Shown: in pieces, positions 52,217 to 61,532 of the stretch
Layout: each line of letters opens with the position of its first letter
Position numbering within the stretch: the stretch's first letter is position 1
Source: an uncultured Prevotellaceae bacterium
GTDB taxonomy: Bacteria; Bacteroidota; Bacteroidia; Bacteroidales; Bacteroidaceae
Assembly: GCA_900318885.1 (NCBI GenBank)
Contig: ONMN01000006.1
Location: forward strand, 1 to 64,000
Length of the DNA: 64,000 nt
Reading direction: 5' to 3'
Position numbers and translations under genes: made by a program
Notes under the pieces: generated by a model
Seen by the model: the letters and a program-made list of their open reading frames with translations, nothing else
Database searches by the model: none
Told to the model about the DNA's origin: nothing

Positions 52217-53731
52217 ATGAAGAAAATTTTTTTGTCCCTTCTGCTCTTGGCAGCAGTATCTGCAAATGCGCAGAACAATCCCGTGTTAACCATTGAAGGT
52301 GGTCAGGTGCAAGGCGTCTTAACTGACGATCATCCTGATGTGTTTGTCTATCGTGGCATACCCTATGCTGCACCTCCCATCCGCGAGAACCGTTGGAAGG
52401 AACCTCAGCCCATTGTGCCTTGGAAGGGTGTGAAGGTCTGCGATACTTTTGGTCGTCCGAGCTATCAGGCCATCCAGTATACTGGGGGTTACTATACGGA
52501 GTGGGGTTATGGTAAGGAAGCTGCCTTCAGCGAGGACTGTCTGTATTTGAATGTCTGGACGAAGGCCCCAGGTCAAGTGAACAAGAAACTGCCTGTAGCC
52601 CTGTGGATTCATGGTGGTGGCTATCGCGAGGGCTTCGGTTCTGAACCCGAGTTCGACGGACAGGAATGGGGTGCCAAGGATGTGGTGCTCGTCACCATCA
52701 ACTACCGCTTAGGTGTATTCGGATTCCTCGTACATCCTGCTTTGTCTGCAGAGAGTCCACACAAGGTTTCTGGCAACTACGGTATCCTCGACCAGATTGA
52801 GGCGCTGAAGTGGATTAAGAAGAATATCACCCAGTTTGGTGGCGACCCCAATAACGTAACCATTTTCGGACAGAGTGCAGGTGGTGGCAGTGTTCGTACG
52901 TTGTGTGAGAGTCCGCTAGCCCGTGGTCTCTTCCATAAGGCAGTTATCATGAGTGCCCAAGGTCTTTCTATCCCCGATGCTAATGGCAATCCGATGGGTG
53001 GCCGTTACAGCGGTGGTTCGTTTGCTGATGCTGAAGCCAATGCCAAGAAAGTATTCGATTGGGCTGGCCTTACTGATTTGCAGAAGATGCGTCAGGCAAG
53101 TACTGAAACCGTCTTTGCACTAAATACCCTCTACTACCAGATTGTCGAAGGTCAGCAGCAGGGCGGTGGTATGCCATTTATGCGCAGGGGACTGCCTTTC
53201 ATGCCCATGATTGACGGTTATGTCAGCCTTAAGAGTTTCGACGACGCTACTCGTGGGGGAACTCTCGCTGACGTTCCTTATATGATTGGTTTCACCCTTA
53301 ACGACATGGGCAATATGGCCCCAAATATTGCTGAGTTCTGTAAGGTGCGCCAGCAGAAGGGCGGTAAGGCTTGGGCTTATCAGTTTGCTCGTCCGTTGCC
53401 CGATGATGGTTCTCATCCTGAGGTGACACAGCGTCTGAAAGGTGCCTTCCATTCCAGTGACCTCTGGTTTGTCTTTAAGTCGCTGAAGCATTGCTGGCGT
53501 CCTTGGACCAAAGGCGACTGGGATCTCTCTGAGAAGATGCTTACTGCATGGACCAACTTCGCCAAGTATAGTGATCCTAACGGCCCTAAGGGTGGCAATT
53601 GGGCTCCCTGTACGGAGAAGAATCCAAACTTTATGGTCTTCAAACTGAACGACCAGGATGCTGAGGCTTCTTTCTTCGGTCAGCCCGAGAAAGCTCCACA
53701 ACCCCAAGGTTTTGGCTTCCCAGGAAGATAA
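52217..53731 (+). CDS. Secreted type B carboxylesterase
   Basis: The frame opens at 52139 upstream of the promoter; the ATG at 52217 (MKKIFLSLLLL) begins a signal peptide and gives 504 residues. The family signatures are present: the N-terminal block FVYRGIPYAAPP, SEDCLYLNVW, the oxyanion hole HGGGYREGFG, and the nucleophile elbow FGQSAGGGSV with Ser220. The late His is probably in GAFHSSDLWF. Such enzymes hydrolyse carboxylic esters of glycans, phenolics or lipids; the substrate is not clear from sequence. It is monocistronic and ends at a strong hairpin. Confidence 0.93.
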   Translation: MKKIFLSLLLLAAVSANAQNNPVLTIEGGQVQGVLTDDHPDVFVYRGIPYAAPPIRENRWKEPQPIVPWKGVKVCDTFGRPSYQAIQYTGGYYTEWGYGKEAAFSEDCLYLNVWTKAPGQVNKKLPVALWIHGGGYREGFGSEPEFDGQEWGAKDVVLVTINYRLGVFGFLVHPALSAESPHKVSGNYGILDQIEALKWIKKNITQFGGDPNNVTIFGQSAGGGSVRTLCESPLARGLFHKAVIMSAQGLSIPDANGNPMGGRYSGGSFADAEANAKKVFDWAGLTDLQKMRQASTETVFALNTLYYQIVEGQQQGGGMPFMRRGLPFMPMIDGYVSLKSFDDATRGGTLADVPYMIGFTLNDMGNMAPNIAEFCKVRQQKGGKAWAYQFARPLPDDGSHPEVTQRLKGAFHSSDLWFVFKSLKHCWRPWTKGDWDLSEKMLTAWTNFAKYSDPNGPKGGNWAPCTEKNPNFMVFKLNDQDAEASFFGQPEKAPQPQGFGFPGR

Positions 53732-53764
53732 TAAAAAGGGCAAAACAGTTTGAACTTGTTTTGA

Positions 53765-53796
53765 AGAGGGCGTCTATCTGTAGACGTCCTCTTTCT
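53765..53796 (+). terminator. Terminator between convergent carboxylesterase and M16 genes
   Basis: AGAGGGCGTCTA (53765-53776) pairs with TAGACGTCCTCT (53781-53792), 12 bp with one G-T pair, followed by T-rich sequence. It overlaps the stop codon of the convergent M16 gene. Confidence 0.85.
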
Positions 53797-56641
53797 TTAG
53801 CTGTACAACCTTACCGAAACGGGCTAACGCTTTCATATCTGTCAGCTTCTTGTCGCCAATAATAATCCACACGCGGTTGTTGTTGGGGGCGATATGCTGC
53901 TGGTGGAACTGCACGATGTCCTGTACAGAAACAGCAGGCAGCAGGCGGACAATGTCGGCGTTGGGATCAGTGGTGTAGCCATCCCGGCGCTGATTGGCCA
54001 CGTATTTGCTCATCGTGCGGAATGTGGGATAGTCGTTCTGAATATCGCTGATGACACTCTGTCGGGCAGCTTCGAGATTCTCTTCTTTCATCGGCATCTG
54101 ACGCAACAGCGAATCGATGGTGGTGAGGGCTTCCAACGTCTTGTCGGCTTGTGTACCAGTGGCTGTGATGTATCCCAAAGCCCCCTGTGGATGCTGGGCG
54201 AGGCTGGTGGTGATGCTCTTTCCGCCAGTGGAGTAAGCCAGCGAACGGAATTCACGGACGTTCTGGAACAATACTGACGACATACCGCCACCGAAGTATT
54301 CATCCCACAACTTCAATTTGGTACGTTGTTCTACTGTAGGCAGGCCTCTGATGGCATCATAGCTGACGACATAGTTCTGACGCGACTTAGGTACTTCGTA
54401 GAAAAAGATGGTGGGCTCCGAGTACTGTTGCAGGGGGCGGAAAGTGTCGGCCTGCTTGCGGGTGCACTGAGCCAAGGGTAGGGCGTGTTGCGACTCAGTT
54501 ACAACATACTCGACGGGCTGGCGACCGCAGTAGAACAGCTCGCAGTCGTACTGCTGTAGGTCGCGGAAGAGATTGAGCAGTTCGTCACTCTTCAGGGCCT
54601 TGATTTTTTTCTTCGACAGTTGGGTGAGGTAAGTCGACTTCTCACCATAGAGAATACGTTCCAGCATTGGTCTCATAACGTCGTCCTTTTGTTTACCGAA
54701 ACTTTTACGGTTTACCTTGTCAGCATCCTTGGCTTCATTGAGTGCCTCGTTGTCCCCCTTTGCATTCCTCAGGAAGTGGGCCAAAAGTTGCAATGAGGGC
54801 TTCAACTGACTATCTGGTCCAGTGAGGTTGATGCTGAAGGCCACGTCGCCAGGAACCACCTCCATCGTGGTGCCCATGCGTTGCCATGCCTGCTCCAACT
54901 GCTGTTTCTTCAGCGAGTCAGTACCAATGGCATTCAGATAATCAGCCAACACCTTCAGTTTGGGAGTATGCAATTCACCATCCTTGTAGCGTAGCGTAAA
55001 GGTAAAGATGTCGTTGATAGGGTTCTCCTTATAATATAAGGTGACGTGGTCGTTCAGTTGTTTTGTGGTCACGTCGTTCGCGAAATCAACGGTACGTATG
55101 ACAGTCTCCTTGACAGGCATCTGCTCCAACTGCAGAGCAAAAGCAGATTTCGCATCCATGTTCTTTGGCGTGATGGGTTTGTAGCCAGGCTGCTTGATGG
55201 TCTCTTTGTCAGACGTACCGTATTTCTTTGACAGCGTGATGTGGTTGGCACTATAGTATTTCTTAGCGGCAGCAACGACATCTTCTTTCTTCAATTGTTT
55301 GATATGTGCAATCTTGTCCAGCACATCCTGCCAGGAATGTCCTTTGGCATAGGCGTCTATCATCAGCTGGGAACGATCGTTGATGGTTTCCAATTCACGT
55401 TCAGCCGCCATCACCAACTCTTTTTTCAGGGCTTCCATCTGTTCAGTACTGAACTGTCCGTTCATCACCTTTTGCACCTGTTCCATGATGCGCTCTTCTG
55501 CGGTCTTCACCTTGCCCAGAAGTTTGGGTATAATCAGGATAGCAGATCCTCCAGCATCAGCAAAAGCCATACTGGTGGCCAGAGCCATCATCACCTTATG
55601 TTCGTTCATCAGTGAGTCCAGCAGTCCAGCCTTACCATTCGACAGCAGTCCATTGGCTAAGTCCAAAGCATCGGCATCGGGTTCAAAGTCCGTTGGAGCC
55701 TTGAATATCAAAGCTTCTATTCCAATCAATGGAATTGGCAACTTCACCTCGTATTTTTCGTTAGGCTGAATGTCAGGCATGGGACTATATCCGCGCTTTG
55801 GCGCGGTTCCTGTCTGTACGCGTCCGAAGGTTTGCTCCAGCAGAGTAGTTAATGTAGAGTCTGGCGTGATGTCGCCACAGAGGATGAGGCCCATGTTCGA
55901 AGCCACATAATACTTCTTATAGAAGGCAGCCATATCCGACAGGCGTGGGTTCTTCAGGTTCTCCGTTGAACCAATGATAGGGTAGGCGTAAGGCTGCGTC
56001 TTGAACACAGCACCCATTATTTTCTCCATCGCTTCACCCATCCCATCAGCGGAGCGGTTCTTCTCTTCGTAGACGTTTTCCAACTCTCCCTGAAAACCGC
56101 GAAAGACAGGTGATATCAAGCGCTCAGAGTTAAGCCAGCACCATTGTTCCATATATTGTGGCAGGAACGAGTTGTAGTAGAACGTCTCGTCATAGCCTGT
56201 GCCTGCGTTCAGCCCGCTACCGCCGTATTTTGATATCAGGCGATTGAACTCGTTGGGAATGACGTAGTCGGATGCCTTCAGACTCAGTTCGTTGATGTGC
56301 TGCTGAATCTTCGTGCGCTCTGCTTCATCATGTGTCTGCGACAACAGGTCGTACTGTGCCGAAATGCTGTCGAGCCAGGGCTTTTCTGCCTGATAGTCAA
56401 TGGTACCTATACGATCGGTTCCCTTAAACATGATATGTTCAAAGTAGTGGGCAATACCTGTGTTGGGACAATCCTTGGCTCCCGCCTTCACCACAACAGC
56501 ACCAAAAACCTTCGGTTGCGAGTGGTCTTCGTTTAGCCATACGGTCATACCGTTACTCAGTTTCAACTCCTTGACTTCCAGTTGTGCTTTGCTAACCAGA
56601 CATGACAAAACACAAATCATTAGAAATGTAAATCGCTTCAT
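53774..56641 (-). CDS. M16-family zinc metallopeptidase (pitrilysin/insulinase-like)
   Basis: The 955-residue periplasmic or secreted protein has a signal peptide and two M16 units of about 450 residues each. The first has the inverted zinc motif HYFEH (His65, Glu68, His69) and a downstream Glu in ELENVYEEKN, and so should be the active half. The second (about 500-955) lacks the motif and serves as the paired, inactive half, as usual for the family. It degrades peptides inside a closed chamber. It is divergent from gpmI and monocistronic. Confidence 0.93.
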   Translation of the reverse strand: MKRFTFLMICVLSCLVSKAQLEVKELKLSNGMTVWLNEDHSQPKVFGAVVVKAGAKDCPNTGIAHYFEHIMFKGTDRIGTIDYQAEKPWLDSISAQYDLLSQTHDEAERTKIQQHINELSLKASDYVIPNEFNRLISKYGGSGLNAGTGYDETFYYNSFLPQYMEQWCWLNSERLISPVFRGFQGELENVYEEKNRSADGMGEAMEKIMGAVFKTQPYAYPIIGSTENLKNPRLSDMAAFYKKYYVASNMGLILCGDITPDSTLTTLLEQTFGRVQTGTAPKRGYSPMPDIQPNEKYEVKLPIPLIGIEALIFKAPTDFEPDADALDLANGLLSNGKAGLLDSLMNEHKVMMALATSMAFADAGGSAILIIPKLLGKVKTAEERIMEQVQKVMNGQFSTEQMEALKKELVMAAERELETINDRSQLMIDAYAKGHSWQDVLDKIAHIKQLKKEDVVAAAKKYYSANHITLSKKYGTSDKETIKQPGYKPITPKNMDAKSAFALQLEQMPVKETVIRTVDFANDVTTKQLNDHVTLYYKENPINDIFTFTLRYKDGELHTPKLKVLADYLNAIGTDSLKKQQLEQAWQRMGTTMEVVPGDVAFSINLTGPDSQLKPSLQLLAHFLRNAKGDNEALNEAKDADKVNRKSFGKQKDDVMRPMLERILYGEKSTYLTQLSKKKIKALKSDELLNLFRDLQQYDCELFYCGRQPVEYVVTESQHALPLAQCTRKQADTFRPLQQYSEPTIFFYEVPKSRQNYVVSYDAIRGLPTVEQRTKLKLWDEYFGGGMSSVLFQNVREFRSLAYSTGGKSITTSLAQHPQGALGYITATGTQADKTLEALTTIDSLLRQMPMKEENLEAARQSVISDIQNDYPTFRTMSKYVANQRRDGYTTDPNADIVRLLPAVSVQDIVQFHQQHIAPNNNRVWIIIGDKKLTDMKALARFGKVVQLKKEDVYR

Positions 56642-56668
56642 AAGCTATAAAATGTTGATTTTCTGGGA

Positions 56669-56702
56669 CAAAGGTACGAAAAAACTGAAAATAAAGAACA
56701 AA
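56669..56702 (-). promoter_or_regulatory. Promoter of the M16 peptidase gene
   Basis: On the minus strand TTTG (56702-56699), a 22-bp spacer and TACCTTTG (56676-56669). Confidence 0.65.
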
Positions 56703-56720
56703 GAATTAAGAAATATTTCG

Positions 56721-56728
56721 TAATTTTG
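56721..56728 (+). promoter_or_regulatory. -7 element of the gpmI promoter
   Basis: TAATTTTG at 56721-56728, about 40 nt before the ATG. The -33 element is not evident. Confidence 0.55.
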
Positions 56729-56768
56729 CACCGCAAAATGGAAAGAACGATTAAAAAGTAATAAGATT

Positions 56769-58295
56769 ATGGCAAAGAAAGCATTATTGATGATTCTCGA
56801 TGGATGGGGAATCGGTAAGCATGGTAAGGGTGACGTGATTTTCAATACCCCCACACCTTACCTCGATCTGTTAACAGCTACTTCAGCTCACTCTCAGCTG
56901 GCGGCTTCAGGTGAGGACGTTGGTCTGCCCGACGGACAGATGGGTAACTCTGAGGTGGGTCACCTGAATATCGGTGCTGGACGCATCGTTTATCAGGACC
57001 TCGTTAAGATCAATCGTGCCTGCAAGGACGGCTCTATCATGGAGAATCCGCAGGTGAAGGCTGCTTACACCTATGCCAAGGAGAACAACAAGAAGCTGCA
57101 CCTGATGGGTCTGACCTCTGACGGTGGTGTGCACTCAAGCCTCGACCACCTGTTCAAGCTCATCGAGATTGGTAAGGCATACGGCCTGAAGAATCAGGTG
57201 TTTGTGCATTGCTATATGGACGGTCGCGATACCGACCCACACTCTGGTAAGGGTTTCATCGAGCAAATCAGCAAGGTTTGTGCAGACAACGATGCTGCTA
57301 TCGCTTCAATCGTAGGTCGCTTCTATGCGATGGACCGCGACAAGCGCTGGGAGCGTGTAAAAGAGGGTTATGACCTCATCGTCAACGGTGTTGGTAAACA
57401 GGCTACTGATATGGTGAAAGCTATGGAGGAGAGCTATACTGATGGCGTAACCGACGAGTTCATCAAGCCTATCCACAATGCTTCCGTCAATGGTTGCATC
57501 GAAGAAGGCGACGTCGTTATCTTCATCAACTTCCGCAACGACCGTGCCAAGGAGATGACCATCGCTCTGACGCAGGAGGATATGCCTGAGCAGGGTATGA
57601 AGACCATCCCAGGTCTGCAGTACTACTGTATGACGCCATACGACGCCAACTTCAAGGGCGTTCACATCCTCTTTCCCAAGGAGAACGTAGAGGACACACT
57701 GGGCGAGTATCTTAGCAAGCAGGGCAAGAAGCAGCTGCATACCGCTGAAACCGAGAAGTACGCTCACGTGACCTTCTTCTTCAATGGTGGTCGCGAGGCT
57801 CCTTACGAGGGCGAGGATCGTATTTTGGTTCCCTCTCCGAAGGTGGCTACCTACGACCTGAAGCCTGAGATGAGCGCCTACGAGGTGAAAGACAAGCTGG
57901 TAGCCGCTATCAACGAGGCTAAGTACGACTTCATTGTGGTGAACTTTGCTAATGGTGATATGGTGGGTCACACAGGTATCTACAACGCCATCGCCAAGGC
58001 TGTCTGGGCTATTGACAACTGTGTGAAGGAAGTCATCGAGGCTGCTAAGGCTAACGACTATGAGGCTATCATCATTGCCGATCACGGTAATGCTGATAAC
58101 GCCATCAACCCTGATGGTACACCTAACACCGCTCACTCGCTGAACCCCGTGCCATTCATCTATGTAACTAACAACAACTCGGCTACAGTGAAGGACGGTC
58201 GTCTGGCTGACGTGGCTCCCTCAATCCTGCACATCATGGGATTGGAACAGCCTGCCGACATGACAGGTGAGAATCTAATCAGTGACAATTGCTAA
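56769..58295 (+). CDS. gpmI: 2,3-bisphosphoglycerate-independent phosphoglycerate mutase
   Basis: The 508-residue manganese enzyme interconverts 3- and 2-phosphoglycerate in glycolysis. It is of the alkaline-phosphatase fold. Asp11 in [10 protein letters not shown] and the phospho-acceptor Ser61 in [18 protein letters not shown] are present, as are the late metal ligands in [12 protein letters not shown] and [11 protein letters not shown]. Length is typical. It uses frequent, translation-optimal codons as frdA does, in keeping with high expression. A terminator follows at 58321. Confidence 0.97.
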   Translation: MAKKALLMILDGWGIGKHGKGDVIFNTPTPYLDLLTATSAHSQLAASGEDVGLPDGQMGNSEVGHLNIGAGRIVYQDLVKINRACKDGSIMENPQVKAAYTYAKENNKKLHLMGLTSDGGVHSSLDHLFKLIEIGKAYGLKNQVFVHCYMDGRDTDPHSGKGFIEQISKVCADNDAAIASIVGRFYAMDRDKRWERVKEGYDLIVNGVGKQATDMVKAMEESYTDGVTDEFIKPIHNASVNGCIEEGDVVIFINFRNDRAKEMTIALTQEDMPEQGMKTIPGLQYYCMTPYDANFKGVHILFPKENVEDTLGEYLSKQGKKQLHTAETEKYAHVTFFFNGGREAPYEGEDRILVPSPKVATYDLKPEMSAYEVKDKLVAAINEAKYDFIVVNFANGDMVGHTGIYNAIAKAVWAIDNCVKEVIEAAKANDYEAIIIADHGNADNAINPDGTPNTAHSLNPVPFIYVTNNNSATVKDGRLADVAPSILHIMGLEQPADMTGENLISDNC

Positions 58296-58320
58296 TATAC
58301 AATTGACAAAGGATAAATGA

Positions 58321-58349
58321 AGAAGGTTTGCCTGAGCAAACCTTCTTTT
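58321..58349 (+). terminator. Terminator after gpmI (possibly bidirectional)
   Basis: AGAAGGTTTGC (58321-58331) and GCAAACCTTCT (58336-58346) form a perfect 11-bp stem with a CTGA loop and a short T tail, lying between convergent genes. Confidence 0.9.
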
Positions 58350-58353
58350 GTGT

Positions 58354-59169
58354 TTAGAAACTGCGAAGCCAGGCTTTCAGCTCGAGCATCATTTCGAGGT
58401 GGTAGGGGAACGACTGACGGATGCCAAAACCGTGTCCGCCAGAGGGATAGATGTACATAGCAACAGGAACGCCATTCGTATAAAGTTGCTCGTAATAGTT
58501 GAGGCTATTGATAGGAGGAACGGCTTTGTCGTCATTGGCCAATGCCAGAAAACAGCGTGGGGTTTGTTTGTTGATATGTTTCTCGTTGCAGTATTCGTTA
58601 ATCAGTTTCTGCTTGGCGCCCTTGCCTAAGAGATTGTCGCGCGAACCTTGATGAGTGACACCCCGTTCCATTGAAACGACAGGATAGAAAAGAATCTGGA
58701 AGTTAGGCATAGCGTCACTGGTGGCATGGGTGGCAACGGTAGAGGCCAGATGACCACCAGCCGAGAAGCCCATGATGCCTACGTCGTTGGGATTGATGTG
58801 CCACGCTTCGGCATTACGGCGTACCAGTCGCATAGCCTCTTCGGCATCCTCTGCAGGGACGGTATAGTGGCCGTGAGGCATACGATACTTCAGCACGATG
58901 AGGGCAATGCCCTGCTCGTTGAAGAATGGCGCCCAGTCAAATCCTTCGTGCTGCATGGCCAGATGAGTATATCCGCCACCAGGACAACAGACGATGGCTC
59001 GGCCTGTTGCTTTTTTCTCGTCGGGCAGGAAGACGGTGACTTTCGCCATATCTTCTGCGTCACCATTACTTGTACGCGGGCCTTCTGGCCATAGGTTCAT
59101 CTCTGTACCCTCTTGGGCAGATGCCATTGTCGATACGAACATCATGAGGAAAAACAGTATTTTTTTCAT
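58354..59169 (-). CDS. Secreted alpha/beta hydrolase (acetyl-xylan-esterase/BD-FAE-like)
   Basis: The start is the ATG at 59169 (MKKILFFLMMF), which begins a signal peptide; the longer frame to 59193 enters the promoter. The 271-residue protein has the oxyanion segment CCPGGGYTHL, the nucleophile elbow GFSAGGHLAS with Ser136, an Asp in FLALANDDKAVPP and the catalytic His in PSGGHGFG. This pattern is typical of small carbohydrate esterases that remove acetyl or feruloyl groups from hemicellulose or pectin. It is divergent from a sialate O-acetylesterase-type gene with overlapping promoters, which suggests joint control. Confidence 0.88.
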   Translation of the reverse strand: MKKILFFLMMFVSTMASAQEGTEMNLWPEGPRTSNGDAEDMAKVTVFLPDEKKATGRAIVCCPGGGYTHLAMQHEGFDWAPFFNEQGIALIVLKYRMPHGHYTVPAEDAEEAMRLVRRNAEAWHINPNDVGIMGFSAGGHLASTVATHATSDAMPNFQILFYPVVSMERGVTHQGSRDNLLGKGAKQKLINEYCNEKHINKQTPRCFLALANDDKAVPPINSLNYYEQLYTNGVPVAMYIYPSGGHGFGIRQSFPYHLEMMLELKAWLRSF

Positions 59170-59187
59170 AATTATTGGGTTTATTGC

Positions 59188-59218
59188 TTGCAAAGGTAAT
59201 AAAAAAATCGTATCTTTG
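59188..59218 (+). promoter_or_regulatory. Promoter of the sialate O-acetylesterase-type gene
   Basis: TTG at 59188-59190, a 20-bp spacer and TATCTTTG at 59211-59218. The spacer contains the -7 element of the divergent promoter. Confidence 0.7.
59191..59198 (-). promoter_or_regulatory. -7 element of the alpha/beta hydrolase promoter
   Basis: TACCTTTG on the minus strand (59198-59191), 21 nt before the ATG. It lies inside the spacer of the opposing promoter, so the two cannot be occupied together. Confidence 0.65.
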
Positions 59219-59248
59219 CGGCATTAAACGCGTAAAAACTTTAGGACT

Positions 59249-60709
59249 ATGAATAAAAAGATGCTTTCTTTGGCGCTGATGACGGCAATAGCCGTTGGTG
59301 CGCAGGCAAAAGTGAAGCTGCCCCATTTGGTCAGCGACAACATGGTGATTCAACAACAGTCGGACGTTCGTCTGTGGGGCTGGGCAAAGCCAGGTAAGAC
59401 GGTCGTTGCCACCACTTCGTGGAGCAACGAACGCTCTGAGGCGAAGGTCGACAAGGACGGTCGCTGGTTGCTGACGGTGAAGTCACCCAAGGCCAGTTAC
59501 GAGCCGTTGCACATCACCTTCTACGACGGAGAGAGTGCAGTGACCATCAAGAACGTCCTCGCTGGTGAGGTTTGGGTGTGCGCTGGCCAGTCGAATATGG
59601 AGATGCCTGTCAAGGGCTTTGGCAATTGTCCTGTGCTGAACTATAACCTGGAGGTACTGGGGTGTGCCGGCATACGTCAGGTGCGCTCGGCGAAGATTCC
59701 CAGCATCATGCGAATGACGCCTCAGGAGGATGCTGACACCCAGTGGCGCGAGTGTTCGCCACAGACGGTCAGCGAGTTCTCAGCGACGGGCTATTTCTTT
59801 GCAAAGGTGATGAACCAGGCACTCGACATCCCCATTGGACTCATTGAGGCCAACAAGGGTGGCTCGCGAGTAGAAAGCTGGCTGACGAAGGAGAATCTGG
59901 AGAAATACACCAAGGAACCTACGGATACGACGGGTATCGTCAACTTCAAGAAGGAGTATGACTACCTTCGTGGGCTGGTGTGGGGCAATGGTACGTTTAA
60001 CCCCATTCTGAACTATACGGTCAAAGGTATTATCTACTATCAGGGTTGTTCGAACGTGGGCGATCCAGGCAATCAGTATTCTGAGCGTCTGAAACTGCTC
60101 GTCGAACAATGGCGCGCGCAGTTTAAGTTAGGCGAGATTCCATTCTATTTCGTGCAGATTGCGCCCTACGCCTACGATGGTGACGATGTGAACGGCTTGA
60201 GCGGTGCATTGTTGCGCGAACAGCAGTTCCGTGCTTCGCAGATTATTCCTAACAGCGGACTAGTGTGTATCAACGACGCAGTCTATCCCTACGAGCCTTT
60301 GCAGATTCATCCTGCCCAGAAGCAGAAAGTGGGCGAACGCCTGGCGTTCCTCGCGCTGAACAAAACCTACGGTTTCAACACGATTATCTGCGAGAGCCCG
60401 TCGTTCAAGGAGATGAATATCAAGGACGACAAGGTCATGATTCACTTCAACAACGAGTGTGGAGGTATGAGTCGCTTCACGGATATTCAGGGTTTCGAGA
60501 TTGCTGGTGCTGACCGTGTGTTCCATCCTGCTAAGGCCGAACACTTCTGGCAACCTGGTGGTGGTGCTTGGGACGAGTGTTTCGTCGTTAGCAGTCCCGA
60601 GGTGAAGCAACCAGTTGCCGTTCGTTACTGTTTCCGCAACTTCCTGTTGGGCAATTTGGGCAATGCCGGAGGCCTGCCCCTATTCCCCTTCCGCACAGAT
60701 AATTGGTAA
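59249..60709 (+). CDS. Sialate O-acetylesterase-type (SASA/SGNH) esterase
   Basis: The 486-residue secreted protein has a signal peptide (about 1-20) and an N-terminal beta-sandwich (about 21-105). An SGNH-type esterase domain follows, with nucleophile Ser115 in CAGQSNMEMP, the Gly block NKGGSRVESW, and the Asp343/His354 pair in NDAVYPYEPLQIHPAQK. Family members remove acetyl groups from sialic acid or from xylan and pectin. With a second esterase gene diverging from it and GH43 genes in the window, a role on acetylated plant glycans is at least as likely as one on sialic acid. The Nudix gene starts 3 bp after its stop. Confidence 0.9.
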   Translation: MNKKMLSLALMTAIAVGAQAKVKLPHLVSDNMVIQQQSDVRLWGWAKPGKTVVATTSWSNERSEAKVDKDGRWLLTVKSPKASYEPLHITFYDGESAVTIKNVLAGEVWVCAGQSNMEMPVKGFGNCPVLNYNLEVLGCAGIRQVRSAKIPSIMRMTPQEDADTQWRECSPQTVSEFSATGYFFAKVMNQALDIPIGLIEANKGGSRVESWLTKENLEKYTKEPTDTTGIVNFKKEYDYLRGLVWGNGTFNPILNYTVKGIIYYQGCSNVGDPGNQYSERLKLLVEQWRAQFKLGEIPFYFVQIAPYAYDGDDVNGLSGALLREQQFRASQIIPNSGLVCINDAVYPYEPLQIHPAQKQKVGERLAFLALNKTYGFNTIICESPSFKEMNIKDDKVMIHFNNECGGMSRFTDIQGFEIAGADRVFHPAKAEHFWQPGGGAWDECFVVSSPEVKQPVAVRYCFRNFLLGNLGNAGGLPLFPFRTDNW

Positions 60710-60712
60710 ACG

Positions 60713-61243
60713 ATGGAGCATCCTTTAGAGATATTCAAGTACTGTCCTGTTTGTGGTAGTGAGCATTTTGAAGTGCACAACTTCAAGAGCAAGAAGTGTT
60801 GCGACTGTGGGTTCACGTACTATGCCAACCCCTGTTCCGCAACGGCAGCATTTATCGTCAACGACAACGATGAGATGCTGGTCGTCCGTCGCGCCAAGGA
60901 ACCAGCCAAGGGAACGCTCGACTTGCCTGGCGGATTCGTCGATATGGGTGAAACGGTAGAGGAGGGTATGGTTCGTGAAATCAAGGAGGAGACGGGCCTC
61001 GACATCACGAACATCCAGTATCTCTTCTCGTCGCCCAACGTCTACGTCTATAGCGGTATGGGCGTCCACACGCTCGATATGGATTATCTCGTCCGCGTTC
61101 ATGGTGTTGTCCCTGCCATCAAAGCCGCTGACGACGCCGCTGAGGCCCTCTGGATTCCCATTGCCCAAGTCAATCCCGCCGAGTTCGGTCTCACCAGCAT
61201 CCGCAACGCCGTCATCCGATTCCTGAAGGAATATAAGGTATAA
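60713..61243 (+). CDS. Nudix hydrolase with N-terminal zinc ribbon (NudC-like)
   Basis: The 176-residue protein has a zinc ribbon with two Cys pairs (CPVCG and CCDCG, about residues 11-33) and a Nudix domain whose box starts at GGFVDMGETVEEGMVREIKE and continues with ETGL. This combination is typical of NUDIX proteins that hydrolyse NADH or other nucleoside diphosphate compounds. It lies only 3 bp after the esterase gene, so it is co-transcribed, though the functional link is unclear. Confidence 0.9.
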   Translation: MEHPLEIFKYCPVCGSEHFEVHNFKSKKCCDCGFTYYANPCSATAAFIVNDNDEMLVVRRAKEPAKGTLDLPGGFVDMGETVEEGMVREIKEETGLDITNIQYLFSSPNVYVYSGMGVHTLDMDYLVRVHGVVPAIKAADDAAEALWIPIAQVNPAEFGLTSIRNAVIRFLKEYKV

Positions 61244-61249
61244 AAATCG

Positions 61250-61345
61250 GATTCGGGCGGGCGCTCGCAATAATTCGGCCTCCCGCCCGAATTAATAAGG
61301 CCTCCCGCCCACATTAATGCGGGCGGCCGCCCGAATCTGATTACC
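61250..61345. repeat. GC-rich CCCGCCC repeat cluster
   Basis: The block contains ATTCGGGCGGGCG, two direct copies of GGCCTCCCGCCC separated by about 24 bp (about 61279 and 61301), and GCGGGCGGCCGCCCGAAT. Together they form several overlapping inverted repeats joined by AATTAAT or ATTAAT. Base composition differs strongly from both flanking genes. Confidence 0.75.
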
Positions 61346-61390
61346 TAGGCATTCTCTCCCTGTTACATCCCCACTAAATCCCTTTTTGCA

Positions 61391-61429
61391 CGCCACTCTT
61401 CCCCTGTAAGCAGCAGGGGAAGAGCGGCG
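61391..61429. repeat. Strong stem-loop of unknown role
   Basis: CTCTTCCCCTG (61396-61406) and CAGGGGAAGAG (61414-61424) pair perfectly around a 7-base loop. The flanking CGCC and GGCG add four more pairs after a mismatch. No T-run follows on either strand, so it is not an ordinary terminator. Confidence 0.7.
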
Positions 61430-61464
61430 GCTTCCGTTAAGCGTCGTTTTTATGCGGTAGAAAA

Positions 61465-61500
61465 AACATTGGGCGGGCGCTATTCATACAGCGCCCGCCC
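61465..61500 (-). terminator. Terminator of the susE/susF-type operon
   Basis: GGGCGGGCGC (61471-61480) and GCGCCCGCCC (61491-61500) form a 10-bp GC stem. On the minus strand it is followed by AATG and a run of six T, 33 bp after the stop of the SusF-like gene. Confidence 0.9.
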
Positions 61501-61532
61501 TGGAAGGTTAATAAAAGATTCGGAAGTGTTAT

